Below are positions 33,094 to 41,367 of a stretch of 64,000 bases of DNA, piece after piece. Within the stretch, counting starts at the first letter, position 1; each line of letters opens with the position of its first letter. The position numbers were made by a program, and so were the translations under genes. The notes under the pieces were generated by a model. That model did not search any database and was not told where the DNA came from. It saw nothing but the letters and a program-made list of their open reading frames with translations. Origin of the DNA: Ructibacterium sp965146665 (lineage in GTDB: Bacteria > Bacillota > Clostridia > Monoglobales > Monoglobaceae); the NCBI GenBank assembly GCA_965146665.1, contig CBCTHE010000007.1, positions 118,451 through 182,450 on the forward strand, read 5' to 3'.

Positions 33094-35361
33094 ATGAAGG
33101 CAGTGATGATACCATGCCCGGCCGGCAGTCAGCTTCGCCCGCTTACCAGCGGTACAGAGGTTCGGCATTTGCAGGTGATGGGCGCCGCCATAGAGGAGCA
33201 TGTGAAGAACCTTCTGCGGCTCCACCGCCTGGATCCGGAGCCCGGCGGGAGGGAAGGTGAGCCTGAGGCGGAAACACTGCTGATTGAGGAAAACCTTCTC
33301 TGCGACGTGGACCTGACGCAGGTGCTTGATTTCCACAGAAAAGCAAAGGCAGATATGACGCTGGTCCTGCGCAGGTGTCCCCTGCCCCGGGAGCGGGTTG
33401 TGGTGTGCATGAAAATGGACGGCAGGATTGAGGGCGTCCGGGAGCCGGGCGATTGGAGCGGTGCCGGGCAGTGTTTGGAAACCGGCGGTATCTGTGTGCT
33501 GGGCGCGGGCGTTATCCCGGCCGCGGCGGAGGAGGATTGCCTGACCCTGCTCCGGCAGGCGCTGGAGCGGAAAAAGAAGGTCTATGGCATCGTGTCGGAG
33601 CGGTATTCCCGTTCCATAGTAACCCTGGAGGACTATATGGCGGTGCATCAGGACGTCCTGAGCGGAAAACTGCAGCTCAGGATGCACGCGAACCAGGTGC
33701 GCAGCGGGTTCTGGGTGGAGAGCGGCGCCCGGCTGGAAAAGGGTGCGCTGATTGAGACGCCGGCCTATATCTCCCGGGACTGTGTGGTAGAGCGGGGCGC
33801 CAAGGTGGGTGCGGGGAGTTTTCTGGGCCAGGGCGTGACCCTGCGCACGGGCGCGGCGGTAAAACGGGCTGTCATTGGCCGCGGCTGTGAGCTTGAGCAC
33901 AGGGCGCAGGTCCGGGGCGGCGTGCTGGCGGACCATGTCCGTCTGGGGCGGAACAGCCGGGTCATGGAGGAGAGCGTTGTGGGACGGCAGTGCGCCATTG
34001 AGCCGGAGTGCGTGATCAATCCGGGCTTGAAGGTCTGGCCGCAGAAGCGGATCAGAAAAGGGACACAGCTCAGCGAGAATCTGGTCTGGGGCAGCATTGG
34101 CTCAAACCGCCTGTTCGCCGGCGGCGGAATCAGCGGCGAGGTCAATGTGGACATCACACCGGAGTTCATGGCCAAAATCGGTGCCGCGGCGGGCACGCTT
34201 CTGCCGGGCGGTAAGGTTGGAATCAGCTGGGACAGCGCGCCGGTCTGCGGCATGCTTGCGTCCGCGCTTCGGGCGGGCCTGATTTCGTCCGGCGTCCGGG
34301 TATACCGCTTCGGCGAACAGAGCCTGCCCATCACCCGGAACGGTGTGCGGCATTATAAGCTCGGGGCCGGAATCCACATCAATGAAAAGCGGATCCAGGA
34401 CACCTATTATCCGGAGCTTACCTTTCTGCGTGCGGGCGGAACAGATTTTACAGCGGCGGAGGAGAAGGCGCTGGAGCAGGTGTTTGCGGACAACCTGTTC
34501 CGACGGGCAGAGCCGCAGAACATCCAGGCGGAGGTTCCATTGGAGAATTACCGGCATTCCTATATCCAGGAGATCCTGAGCGGTCTGCGCACAGAGCATT
34601 TCCGGCGGAATATGGAGCTTCGCACCCGGTCGGAGACAGTTTCTGAGCTATTGGAGAGCCTGCTTGCAGAGATTGAGAAACACATGGAGCAAAGCGGCGG
34701 CATGGCGGAATTTCAGGCGGATGTCAGCGAAAACGGCCAGAGCCTGACGCTGTTCACGAGCGCGGGACTCCCGCTGAGCATGGACCAGACCCTGGCTTGG
34801 TACGCGGTGCTCCTGTGCAAGTATTTTCAGGTGCAGAATGTGGTGCTTCCGGTTTCCGCTTCCTCGCAGATTGAGAAGCTCGTGGTATCCTGCGGCGGCA
34901 GGGTGAGCTATTGCGGAACCTCCAATGCGGAATTCATGCAGGCAGTGCTGCAAAACGGGACAGAGGCCCAGTTCCGGCTCTGCTTTGACGGTATTTTCGC
35001 GGCGGTCTCCATCCTGGACTATCTGAATGACCAGGATGTTTCCTTTGATACGTTTGTGGAGAAGCTCCCGCTGATCTGCCGCCGGGAGGCGGAGTTCCCC
35101 TGCGGCGGGGAACGGATGGAACAGGTGCTCAGTGCGCTGTACCAGAAATACCAGCATTGCCCCGTTGATTTCACCGATGGTCTCAAAATCTATCAGGACC
35201 AGGGCTGGGTTCTGATCCTGCCGGACCAGTACCGGCATTATATCCGGATTATCACCGAGGGCACCAACATGGAGGCCGCGGAGGAAATCAGCACAAATTT
35301 TAAAAAACAGATAAAAAGGCTTGCATATCCGGATGAAATGGTGTATAATAACCCAGAGTGA
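33094..35361 (+). CDS. Nucleotidyltransferase/left-handed beta-helix/phosphohexomutase-like protein, predicted pseudoenzyme
   Basis: The 755-residue protein has the three-part layout of fused mannose-1-phosphate guanylyltransferase/phosphomannomutase: a nucleotidyltransferase-like part (1-210), hexapeptide repeats (220-330: ISRDCVVERGAKVGAGSFLG) and a four-domain mutase-like part (340-755). All the catalytic motifs are missing. The GGxGTR loop reads PCPAGSQLRPLT. No T-A-S-H-N-P phosphoserine loop is found where GVRHYKLGAGIHIN lies. The DGDxDR metal loop is replaced by DVSENGQSL, and the C-terminal SGTEP phosphate site by PDQYRHYIRI. The frame is long, intact and has normal codon use, so it is kept by selection. 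It may be a regulatory or scaffold protein; its partner is unknown. RNase J follows. Confidence 0.82.
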   Translation: MKAVMIPCPAGSQLRPLTSGTEVRHLQVMGAAIEEHVKNLLRLHRLDPEPGGREGEPEAETLLIEENLLCDVDLTQVLDFHRKAKADMTLVLRRCPLPRERVVVCMKMDGRIEGVREPGDWSGAGQCLETGGICVLGAGVIPAAAEEDCLTLLRQALERKKKVYGIVSERYSRSIVTLEDYMAVHQDVLSGKLQLRMHANQVRSGFWVESGARLEKGALIETPAYISRDCVVERGAKVGAGSFLGQGVTLRTGAAVKRAVIGRGCELEHRAQVRGGVLADHVRLGRNSRVMEESVVGRQCAIEPECVINPGLKVWPQKRIRKGTQLSENLVWGSIGSNRLFAGGGISGEVNVDITPEFMAKIGAAAGTLLPGGKVGISWDSAPVCGMLASALRAGLISSGVRVYRFGEQSLPITRNGVRHYKLGAGIHINEKRIQDTYYPELTFLRAGGTDFTAAEEKALEQVFADNLFRRAEPQNIQAEVPLENYRHSYIQEILSGLRTEHFRRNMELRTRSETVSELLESLLAEIEKHMEQSGGMAEFQADVSENGQSLTLFTSAGLPLSMDQTLAWYAVLLCKYFQVQNVVLPVSASSQIEKLVVSCGGRVSYCGTSNAEFMQAVLQNGTEAQFRLCFDGIFAAVSILDYLNDQDVSFDTFVEKLPLICRREAEFPCGGERMEQVLSALYQKYQHCPVDFTDGLKIYQDQGWVLILPDQYRHYIRIITEGTNMEAAEEISTNFKKQIKRLAYPDEMVYNNPE
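35321..35349 (+). promoter_or_regulatory. Promoter inside the pseudoenzyme gene, for the RNase J leader
   Basis: TTGCAT and TATAAT are separated by 17 bases within the last 40 bases of the preceding coding sequence. Transcription would start near 35356 and give a leader of about 265 bases. Confidence 0.7.
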
Positions 35362-35620
35362 TTTGTTCGGACTTTAGCAATACCAAGCTTGGACCCGCCG
35401 GTGAGAGCGGCTGGCCAACGGAATTTTTAATGAGCGGACTAATTGAATAAATGAGAGAAAGGTAAGGGCAAAGCCAGAGGGATCATCCACTCTGACCTCT
35501 TTCCGCGCGTCTGTCTGGAAGACAGTCCTGTTTCGTGCGGCGGCAAACCCATCCCTCTTCTTTTGTTGCGTGTAAATATCCGGCTAAGGCGGCCGGACAA
35601 GGAAAGTAGGAGGAAAGATT
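35356..35620 (+). ncRNA. Long structured leader of the RNase J gene
   Basis: This non-coding stretch has several candidate stems: TTGGACCCGC against GCGGCTGGCCAA (around 35390-35420), AGAG against CTCT near 35478-35495, and CTGTC/GACAG enclosed by CCGCGCG/CGTGCGG (35505-35542). I cannot assign it to a known RNA family. Leaders of this kind in RNase genes can mediate autoregulation, as known for E. coli rne; that is only an analogy here. Confidence 0.45.
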
Positions 35621-37288
35621 TTGAAGAAAAGTAAGAAAATAAGAGTTATTCCCCTGGGCGGACTGCACGAAATCGGGAAGAACCTGACCGTGTTTGAGTA
35701 CGGCAATGATGTTGTGATTTTAGACTGCGGGATGGCATTCCCGGATGACGACATGCTGGGGGTTGACATTGTTATTCCGGATATCACCTATCTGCACAAG
35801 GTGGCAAACAAAATCCGGGGTATTGTTCTGACCCATGGACACGAGGACCATATCGGTGCGATTCCATATGTGCTCAAGGAATTCAACGTTCCGGTATACG
35901 GCACGCGGCTGACCCTGGGAATCCTGAAAAACAAGCTGAAGGAGCACGGTTTGCTGAGATCGGCAAAGCTGAATACGCTGGAGGCGGGAGAGAGCGTCCG
36001 TCTGGGTGAATTCCAGGCGGAATTCATTCATACAAATCACTCCATTGCGGACGCGGTGGCCATCGCGCTGCACACCCCTGCCGGCGTTATTCTCCACACG
36101 GGCGATTTTAAGATTGACCCCACGCCCATTGACGGGGATATGATTGATCTGGCGCGGATCGGCGAGCTGGGCAAGAAGGGCATACTGGCGCTCTTCTCGG
36201 ACAGCACAAACGCGGACCGGCCCGGCTATACCATGAGCGAGAGCTCAATCGGAAAGACTTTTGACACACTTTTTGAAAAGGGTTCAGATAAGCGGATTCT
36301 TGTTGCGACCTTTGCCTCTAACATACATAGAGTGCAGCAGATCATCAACGCCGCTGTGAAGTTTGGAAGAAAGGTGGCGGTGTCCGGCCGGAGTATGGTG
36401 AATGTACTGAATGCGGCCATAGAGCTGGGCTATATGAACATTCCCAAAAACACTCTGATTGACATTGACGAGATCAACCGCTATCCCAAGGACAAGCTGG
36501 TTGTCGTTACCACCGGAAGTCAGGGCGAGGCCATGTCGGCCCTGACCCGAATCGCGTTTTCGGTTCATAAAAAGATCAACATTGAACCCACCGACCTGGT
36601 TATCATCTCCGCAAACCCGATTCCGGGAAATGAGAAGGCCGTGTCCAATGTGGTCAATGAACTGCTCAAGCACGGAGCAGAGGTGGTGCATGAGCGGCAG
36701 GACAATGTGCACGTCTCCGGACATGCCTGCCAGCAGGAGCTGAAAATTATCATCTCTCTGGCAAAGCCTAAGTACTTCATTCCGGTTCACGGCGAGTGCA
36801 GGCACCTGTACCGCCACCGGGAGCTGGCCCTCCAGACTGGTATGGACCCCAAAAATATCTTTATGATGGAGATCGGCAAGGTTCTGGAGCTCTCGCAGGA
36901 CAGCGCGAAGATCGTCGGCTCCGTGCCCTCCGGCAAGGTTCTGGTGGACGGCCTGGGTGTGGGCGATGTGGGCAACATTGTTCTGCGTGACAGAAAGCAT
37001 CTGGCAGAGGACGGCATCATCATTGTGGTGCTGACCATTGACAAGGCGAGCTGTACCTGTGCGGCCGGTCCGGATATTATCTCCCGCGGGTTTGTCTATG
37101 TGCGGGAATCCGAGGATCTGATGGACGCGGTTAAGAATGTGGCCGCCGGGGTTGTGAAGCAGTGCACCAGCGGAAACACCATCGACTGGACCACGCTGAA
37201 GACCAAGATCAAGAATGACGTGGGCGGCTACCTGTTCAGCAAGACCAAGCGGCGGCCGATGATTCTTCCGATTATTATGGAAGTATAG
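35621..37288 (+). CDS. rnj: Ribonuclease J
   Basis: RNase J is the 5'-3' exo- and endoribonuclease of Gram-positive mRNA decay and rRNA maturation. The 555-residue protein has the metallo-beta-lactamase core with LTHGHEDHIGAIPY, HTGDFKID and SDSTNADRPGYTMSE, the beta-CASP part with VSGRSMVNV and TTGSQGEAMSAL, then HVSGHACQQEL and FIPVHGECRHLYRH, and a C-terminal domain. No ATG fits: the TTG at 35621 is preceded by TAGGAGGAAAG and begins KKSKKIRVIPLGGLHEIGKN, the family N-terminus. Only one copy is in the window. Confidence 0.96.
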   Translation: MKKSKKIRVIPLGGLHEIGKNLTVFEYGNDVVILDCGMAFPDDDMLGVDIVIPDITYLHKVANKIRGIVLTHGHEDHIGAIPYVLKEFNVPVYGTRLTLGILKNKLKEHGLLRSAKLNTLEAGESVRLGEFQAEFIHTNHSIADAVAIALHTPAGVILHTGDFKIDPTPIDGDMIDLARIGELGKKGILALFSDSTNADRPGYTMSESSIGKTFDTLFEKGSDKRILVATFASNIHRVQQIINAAVKFGRKVAVSGRSMVNVLNAAIELGYMNIPKNTLIDIDEINRYPKDKLVVVTTGSQGEAMSALTRIAFSVHKKINIEPTDLVIISANPIPGNEKAVSNVVNELLKHGAEVVHERQDNVHVSGHACQQELKIIISLAKPKYFIPVHGECRHLYRHRELALQTGMDPKNIFMMEIGKVLELSQDSAKIVGSVPSGKVLVDGLGVGDVGNIVLRDRKHLAEDGIIIVVLTIDKASCTCAAGPDIISRGFVYVRESEDLMDAVKNVAAGVVKQCTSGNTIDWTTLKTKIKNDVGGYLFSKTKRRPMILPIIMEV

Positions 37289-37300
37289 AGAATATGATAG

Positions 37301-37329
37301 AAAAGGCGCGGTGAAAACCGCGCCTTTTT
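37301..37329 (+). terminator. Terminator of the RNase J gene
   Basis: AAAAGGCGCGG and CCGCGCCTTTTT form a strong stem around TGAAAA. Confidence 0.92.
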
Positions 37330-37388
37330 GCTCAGTATGAGGAGCTTGCTGATGCAAAATATACATAGAAAATTTTTGTAATTGCCTA

Positions 37389-37417
37389 TTGCTTTTTTCT
37401 GCCAATGCCACTATAAT
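37389..37417 (+). promoter_or_regulatory. Promoter of the DUF4091 gene
   Basis: TTGCTT and TATAAT are 17 bases apart. Transcription from about 37424 rules out start codons further upstream in the same frame. Confidence 0.75.
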
Positions 37418-37499
37418 AGACTTGTCTGACCGGCTGGCCCGGCGGACAGGATTGATGCATGAAAACAATACTAAAATGGATGAAGAAATGGAGACTATC

Positions 37500-39143
37500 A
37501 TGGAGTATCAATTTAAACTGACCAGCAGTTTGGAGAAAATCTTTTTTGGCCCAATCGACCAGCTTCCTGAGACTGTGGAGGCCAGTATACTGAAAAATGA
37601 ACGCTTTTCGTTCCAGCTGGTTGGCTGGACCAGCGGCCATGGCTGGTCACGGGTGAACTGCGGCCTTCAGGTGGAATCTGAGCTGGCGCCTTGGATTACG
37701 GTTCGGCGCGTGGGCTATGTTCCCTCCACAGTTCCCAGCATGACGAACTGCGACGATGACGACTATATCACCAAGAGTCCGGGACTGTTCCCGGATCCTC
37801 TGTATTCCATTGAGGACGGCGTGATTGAGCTGGCAGATGAACAGTCCCGGGCCTTTTGGATCACGGTGGATCCCCGGGAACAGAAGACCGGAACCTTCCC
37901 TATTATCCTCCGGATTACGGACAAGGACGGACAGTCTCTGTCAGAGCTCTGTTTTACCCTGACCATTCTGGACTGTTCCCTGCCGGAACAAAAACTGCGC
38001 AATACAGGCTGGTTCCATGGCGACTGCATCGCAAAGGCGCACGGCGTTGAAATGCTCAGCGAGGCGCATTTCGAGCTGCTGGAAAAATACATAGCCGTGT
38101 ATGCGGATTTCGGACATAACATGATTTTGACGCCGGTTTTCACCCCGCCGCTGGATACTGCGGTGGGCGGTGAGAGACCAACCATTCAGCTGGTGGATGT
38201 GACGGCGGAGCGCGGCGCGTATACTTTTGGCTTCGACAAGCTTGGCCGCTGGATCCGGATTTGCCGTGACCATGGGATTCGGTATTTTGAGATCTCCCAC
38301 CTCTTTACTCAATGGGGCGCGCAGTTTACGCCCAAGGTCATGGGATATGTGGACGGCGTATACAAAAAGCTGTTCGGATGGGAGACCGATGCCCTCTCTG
38401 CGGAATACCGGGCATTTCTGGATGCATTCCTGCCTGCGCTGACCACGTATCTGCGGGAGGAAGGCGTGCTGGAGCAATGCTATTTTCATGTTTCCGATGA
38501 GCCTTTCGAGGAACATCAGGCGCGGTATCAGGCCGCAAAGGAACTGCTTCTGCCCTATGTGAAGGAATCACAGATGATCGACGCGCTGGGCAACTTTGAG
38601 TTTTATGAAAAGGGGATTGTCAAAAAACCGGTGGTGGCCACGAACCATGTCCAGCCTTTCCTGGATCATAATGTGGAAAACCTCTGGGTCTACTACTGCT
38701 GTGCACAGGGAAAGGATGTGGCGAACCGGTTTATGTCCATGCCCTCATACCGGAACCGCATTCTGGGGTACCAGCTGTATAAATACCAAATTGAGGGCTT
38801 TTTGCAGTGGGGCTTTAATTTCTGGTTCTCTCAGTACTCCACCCGCCTGATCGATCCCTATGCCAACACGGATTCGGACGGCGGCTTCCAGTCAGGGGAT
38901 GCGTTCCTGGTATATCCGGTGGATGAAAAGGGTGATGTGGTCTGCTCCCTCAGGCTGTATGTGTTCCACGAGGCGCTGCAGGATCTGCGGGCCCTGGAGC
39001 TTCTGGAATCCCTGACCAGCCGGGAGGAAGTTCTGACACTGCTCACGGAGGTACAGAATTTTGACACCTATCCGCGAAACAGCGCGTATATCCTGACACT
39101 CCGGGAGAAGATCAACCAAAGAATTCAGCAGGCCATGGCATAA
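37500..39143 (+). CDS. DUF4091 / GH123-like putative glycoside hydrolase, cytoplasmic
   Basis: The 547-residue protein has an N-terminal beta-rich part (to about 170) and a C-terminal barrel matching the DUF4091 family, related to GH123 beta-N-acetylgalactosaminidases. The GH123 catalytic Asp-Glu pair fits CYFHVSDEPFEEH near residue 340; NLWVYYCCAQGKDVANRFM, and LGYQLYKYQIEGFLQWGFNFW are conserved barrel strands. There is no signal peptide, so it would act on imported oligosaccharides. I chose the ATG at 37500 because GGAG lies six bases before it; earlier in-frame ATGs at 37458 and 37476 lack a site. The substrate is a guess from the family. Confidence 0.78.
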   Translation: MEYQFKLTSSLEKIFFGPIDQLPETVEASILKNERFSFQLVGWTSGHGWSRVNCGLQVESELAPWITVRRVGYVPSTVPSMTNCDDDDYITKSPGLFPDPLYSIEDGVIELADEQSRAFWITVDPREQKTGTFPIILRITDKDGQSLSELCFTLTILDCSLPEQKLRNTGWFHGDCIAKAHGVEMLSEAHFELLEKYIAVYADFGHNMILTPVFTPPLDTAVGGERPTIQLVDVTAERGAYTFGFDKLGRWIRICRDHGIRYFEISHLFTQWGAQFTPKVMGYVDGVYKKLFGWETDALSAEYRAFLDAFLPALTTYLREEGVLEQCYFHVSDEPFEEHQARYQAAKELLLPYVKESQMIDALGNFEFYEKGIVKKPVVATNHVQPFLDHNVENLWVYYCCAQGKDVANRFMSMPSYRNRILGYQLYKYQIEGFLQWGFNFWFSQYSTRLIDPYANTDSDGGFQSGDAFLVYPVDEKGDVVCSLRLYVFHEALQDLRALELLESLTSREEVLTLLTEVQNFDTYPRNSAYILTLREKINQRIQQAMA

Positions 39144-39155
39144 AGGAGCGTATAA

Positions 39156-39191
39156 AATTTCCGGCAGAGCAGTTCTGCCGGAAATTTTTTT
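39156..39191 (+). terminator. Terminator of the DUF4091 gene
   Basis: AAATTTCCGGCAGA and TCTGCCGGAAATTT form a long hairpin ending in a T-run. The following 200 bases to 39396 are A+T-rich with several TATAAT-like hexamers and, at 39356, an ATG that has a strong AAGGGGG site but opens a frame of only three codons. Confidence 0.9.
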
Positions 39192-39396
39192 GCTTATGAA
39201 ACAGAACGCGCACCAAACTGGCTATAATAGTGGTGATAAAAAACAAACAAGTTGTGCTATAAGACCTAAATTTTTGTAAAAATTTACTACAATAAAGACA
39301 GATCAGCAGAGAGATTTGTCGCTAACTATAATAACTGAGAAGGGGGTATAACGACATGGTTAAATAGTAAGAAGAGTTCTGTGTTCAAGCGCGGAG

Positions 39397-41136
39397 GTGG
39401 TTTTGGAGGTCATTTTCGCGAAGGATCCGGTGAGTTTTTTATTCAACGATGGATTTGGCGATGGAAGGGCTCTGTTCCGTATAAAGGCAAGCGATTATAC
39501 AGAGACAACCAATTCATATTATGATTTACTCCAGGCGGACAATGACCCTAATGAGAGGGATGTGAGACATCCGAACAATGTTATGAAAACTGAAACTATT
39601 GACTATATTGGGGATGTTGACGTTTATTTTGTGGATAATAGAACCGAGCATGGGAAGTTTTCCATGACAGTAGAAAACGCCCCTTCACCGGATTCAAATC
39701 AGTCTATAAAAATGGAAGTTAGGCGAATTGCAACAGGCTTTGATGGCAGGGAATTTTTGACCACAGATGTTTTCCGTGTAATTGAGGTAGGGAAAAAGAC
39801 AAGTTATGTTTTTAACTTTGAAGCCGGTACGAAATATTTTATATATTTTTGTTCAGCCAAGCCGCTCATGAGCGATTCTGTGTCGGACCGCTATCGGTTT
39901 GAGGTATTACCGCCATCATCCGGTGATCCATATGAGCCGAATAATACGATTGATACTGCCACAGCGTGGGAGGATGTTACACCTTCGCAGGTCACTCTGC
40001 ATAAAGGGGATGTTGACTACTTCACATTTGTGACCGGCAATAAGCTCTATGCACTGGATGCTGGTTTATCAAAGGTGAACAATGTGGCGTATAATATGTC
40101 GCTGATACAGTTTGTCAATGGAACTGAAACAGTTCTGGCCGAGCGGGAGGATAATTCCACCTATTTGCCGCTTGTGGATCTGGAACCCAACAGCCGCTAT
40201 TACATAAAAGTGGATGCAAACGGCTTGGGAGACGTAGCGCTAGCATCTATAAGCTATAGACCTGCGATAAATATAGATGCTTATACTATTGAGGCACAGC
40301 TGAGCAGTAATGTTACGCTGGAAGGTGATGGCGAAGCCACCGCCGCAACAATAGAAGGGTATTTGGATCAGGTGGCACAGCATATGACTGCCACGGCTAC
40401 TGTTTATCGTGAGACAAAAACACTGGGAAGTACCCAGGTGAGACAGAATGTAAAATTATATTATTCCAACGGTGGAACAAAAATTGAATTGACACCAGAC
40501 ACAGTCAATGGCCTGGAGGAAGGGGAATATTCCATTACGGCTGAGGTTTATGGCACTGCCGCTGCGGGAGGAACCATTACGCTGGCGGTCGCAGGTGGCT
40601 CGGAACCTCCTGTTGGAGATATTGTTGAACTGAACACCGTACAGGTGGAAAGTGTCCTCAATCCCCTTTGGGATTGGGCGGCCTGTGCCAAAATGGCGGT
40701 CAATTCAAGACTGACCCGGGAGGGCTCTCCGTTGAATAATACGACGGTATTACTTGCTATCAGGGATGCGTTTGGAACGGATTATATTCAGAAACGCGGA
40801 ACCTTGCAGGAGACGGCCCAGATGGCGAATTATCTCTATTGCGGAGACAAGGATTCCTATAACTTTATGGAGTCAACGGTCTCAATCGCAGGGGCGGAAA
40901 ATGCGTTTGCCGCCGCACTGCGTCAGGGACAGGCAATGATTGCAAATCTCACAAACGCGGATAAGAGCGTGTCCCGGTATGTTCTTATCTGCGGCGTCAA
41001 TACCACAAGTCATACCTATAAAATCATTGATCCCACAGTTGGCGCGGCGGAATGGATTCCGGCATCGGAGTTGTATTCCGGCTATGGCGGCGACAGCAGT
41101 CTGGCCTTTACCGGTCAGGTGATCGAAGGGATTTAA
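39397..41136 (+). CDS. PPC-repeat protein with inactive papain/C39-like peptidase domain; 5' end probably lost
   Basis: The 579-residue frame has two pre-peptidase C-terminal (PPC)-like beta domains, seen as DPNERDVRHPNN with DYIGDVDVYFV and DPYEPNNTIDTATAW with HKGDVDYFTFV, then a linker, and from about 410 a papain-like C39-type fold. In active relatives the start of that fold reads Q-x5-W-C-W-A-A; here it is NPLWDWAACAKM, with Asp for the catalytic Cys and Asn for the Gln. The catalytic His position reads SRYVLICGV instead of G-H. Such proteins are secreted, yet no signal peptide precedes the GTG at 39397, and the start has no good ribosome binding site. The gene is A+T-richer than its neighbours. 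Confidence 0.65.
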   Translation: MVLEVIFAKDPVSFLFNDGFGDGRALFRIKASDYTETTNSYYDLLQADNDPNERDVRHPNNVMKTETIDYIGDVDVYFVDNRTEHGKFSMTVENAPSPDSNQSIKMEVRRIATGFDGREFLTTDVFRVIEVGKKTSYVFNFEAGTKYFIYFCSAKPLMSDSVSDRYRFEVLPPSSGDPYEPNNTIDTATAWEDVTPSQVTLHKGDVDYFTFVTGNKLYALDAGLSKVNNVAYNMSLIQFVNGTETVLAEREDNSTYLPLVDLEPNSRYYIKVDANGLGDVALASISYRPAINIDAYTIEAQLSSNVTLEGDGEATAATIEGYLDQVAQHMTATATVYRETKTLGSTQVRQNVKLYYSNGGTKIELTPDTVNGLEEGEYSITAEVYGTAAAGGTITLAVAGGSEPPVGDIVELNTVQVESVLNPLWDWAACAKMAVNSRLTREGSPLNNTTVLLAIRDAFGTDYIQKRGTLQETAQMANYLYCGDKDSYNFMESTVSIAGAENAFAAALRQGQAMIANLTNADKSVSRYVLICGVNTTSHTYKIIDPTVGAAEWIPASELYSGYGGDSSLAFTGQVIEGI

Positions 41137-41218
41137 CCAGAGCGAAAAAAGGTGTGAGCGCATACAGCCATGCGGCCGGCTCAGCCGCAAAAGCTAAGGC
41201 ATAAAAAAGCTGCATAAC

Positions 41219-41284
41219 AAAAAGGGGAATAAGGTCTGAAAATAGCAGGGGGGATTCTGTGAAATTGGGCTTATTTCCCTTTTT
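41219..41284 (+). terminator. Long-loop terminator-like inverted repeat
   Basis: AAAAAGGGGAATAAG and CTTATTTCCCTTTTT are complementary over 14 of 15 positions, separated by about 35 bases and ending in a T-run. The interval 41137-41367 otherwise holds no gene. Confidence 0.6.
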
Positions 41285-41318
41285 ACTTATAAGAAGAGTG
41301 GAAAAGAATAAAAATATA

Positions 41319-41327
41319 TGTTATAAT
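41319..41327 (+). promoter_or_regulatory. Extended -10 promoter of the first paralogue
   Basis: TG-T-TATAAT is an extended -10, 41 bases before the start codon at 41368; a second TATAAT lies at about 41332. No clear -35. Confidence 0.5.
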
Positions 41328-41367
41328 ATACTATAATACATTCAGAAATATAAAAGGAGGCAATAAT

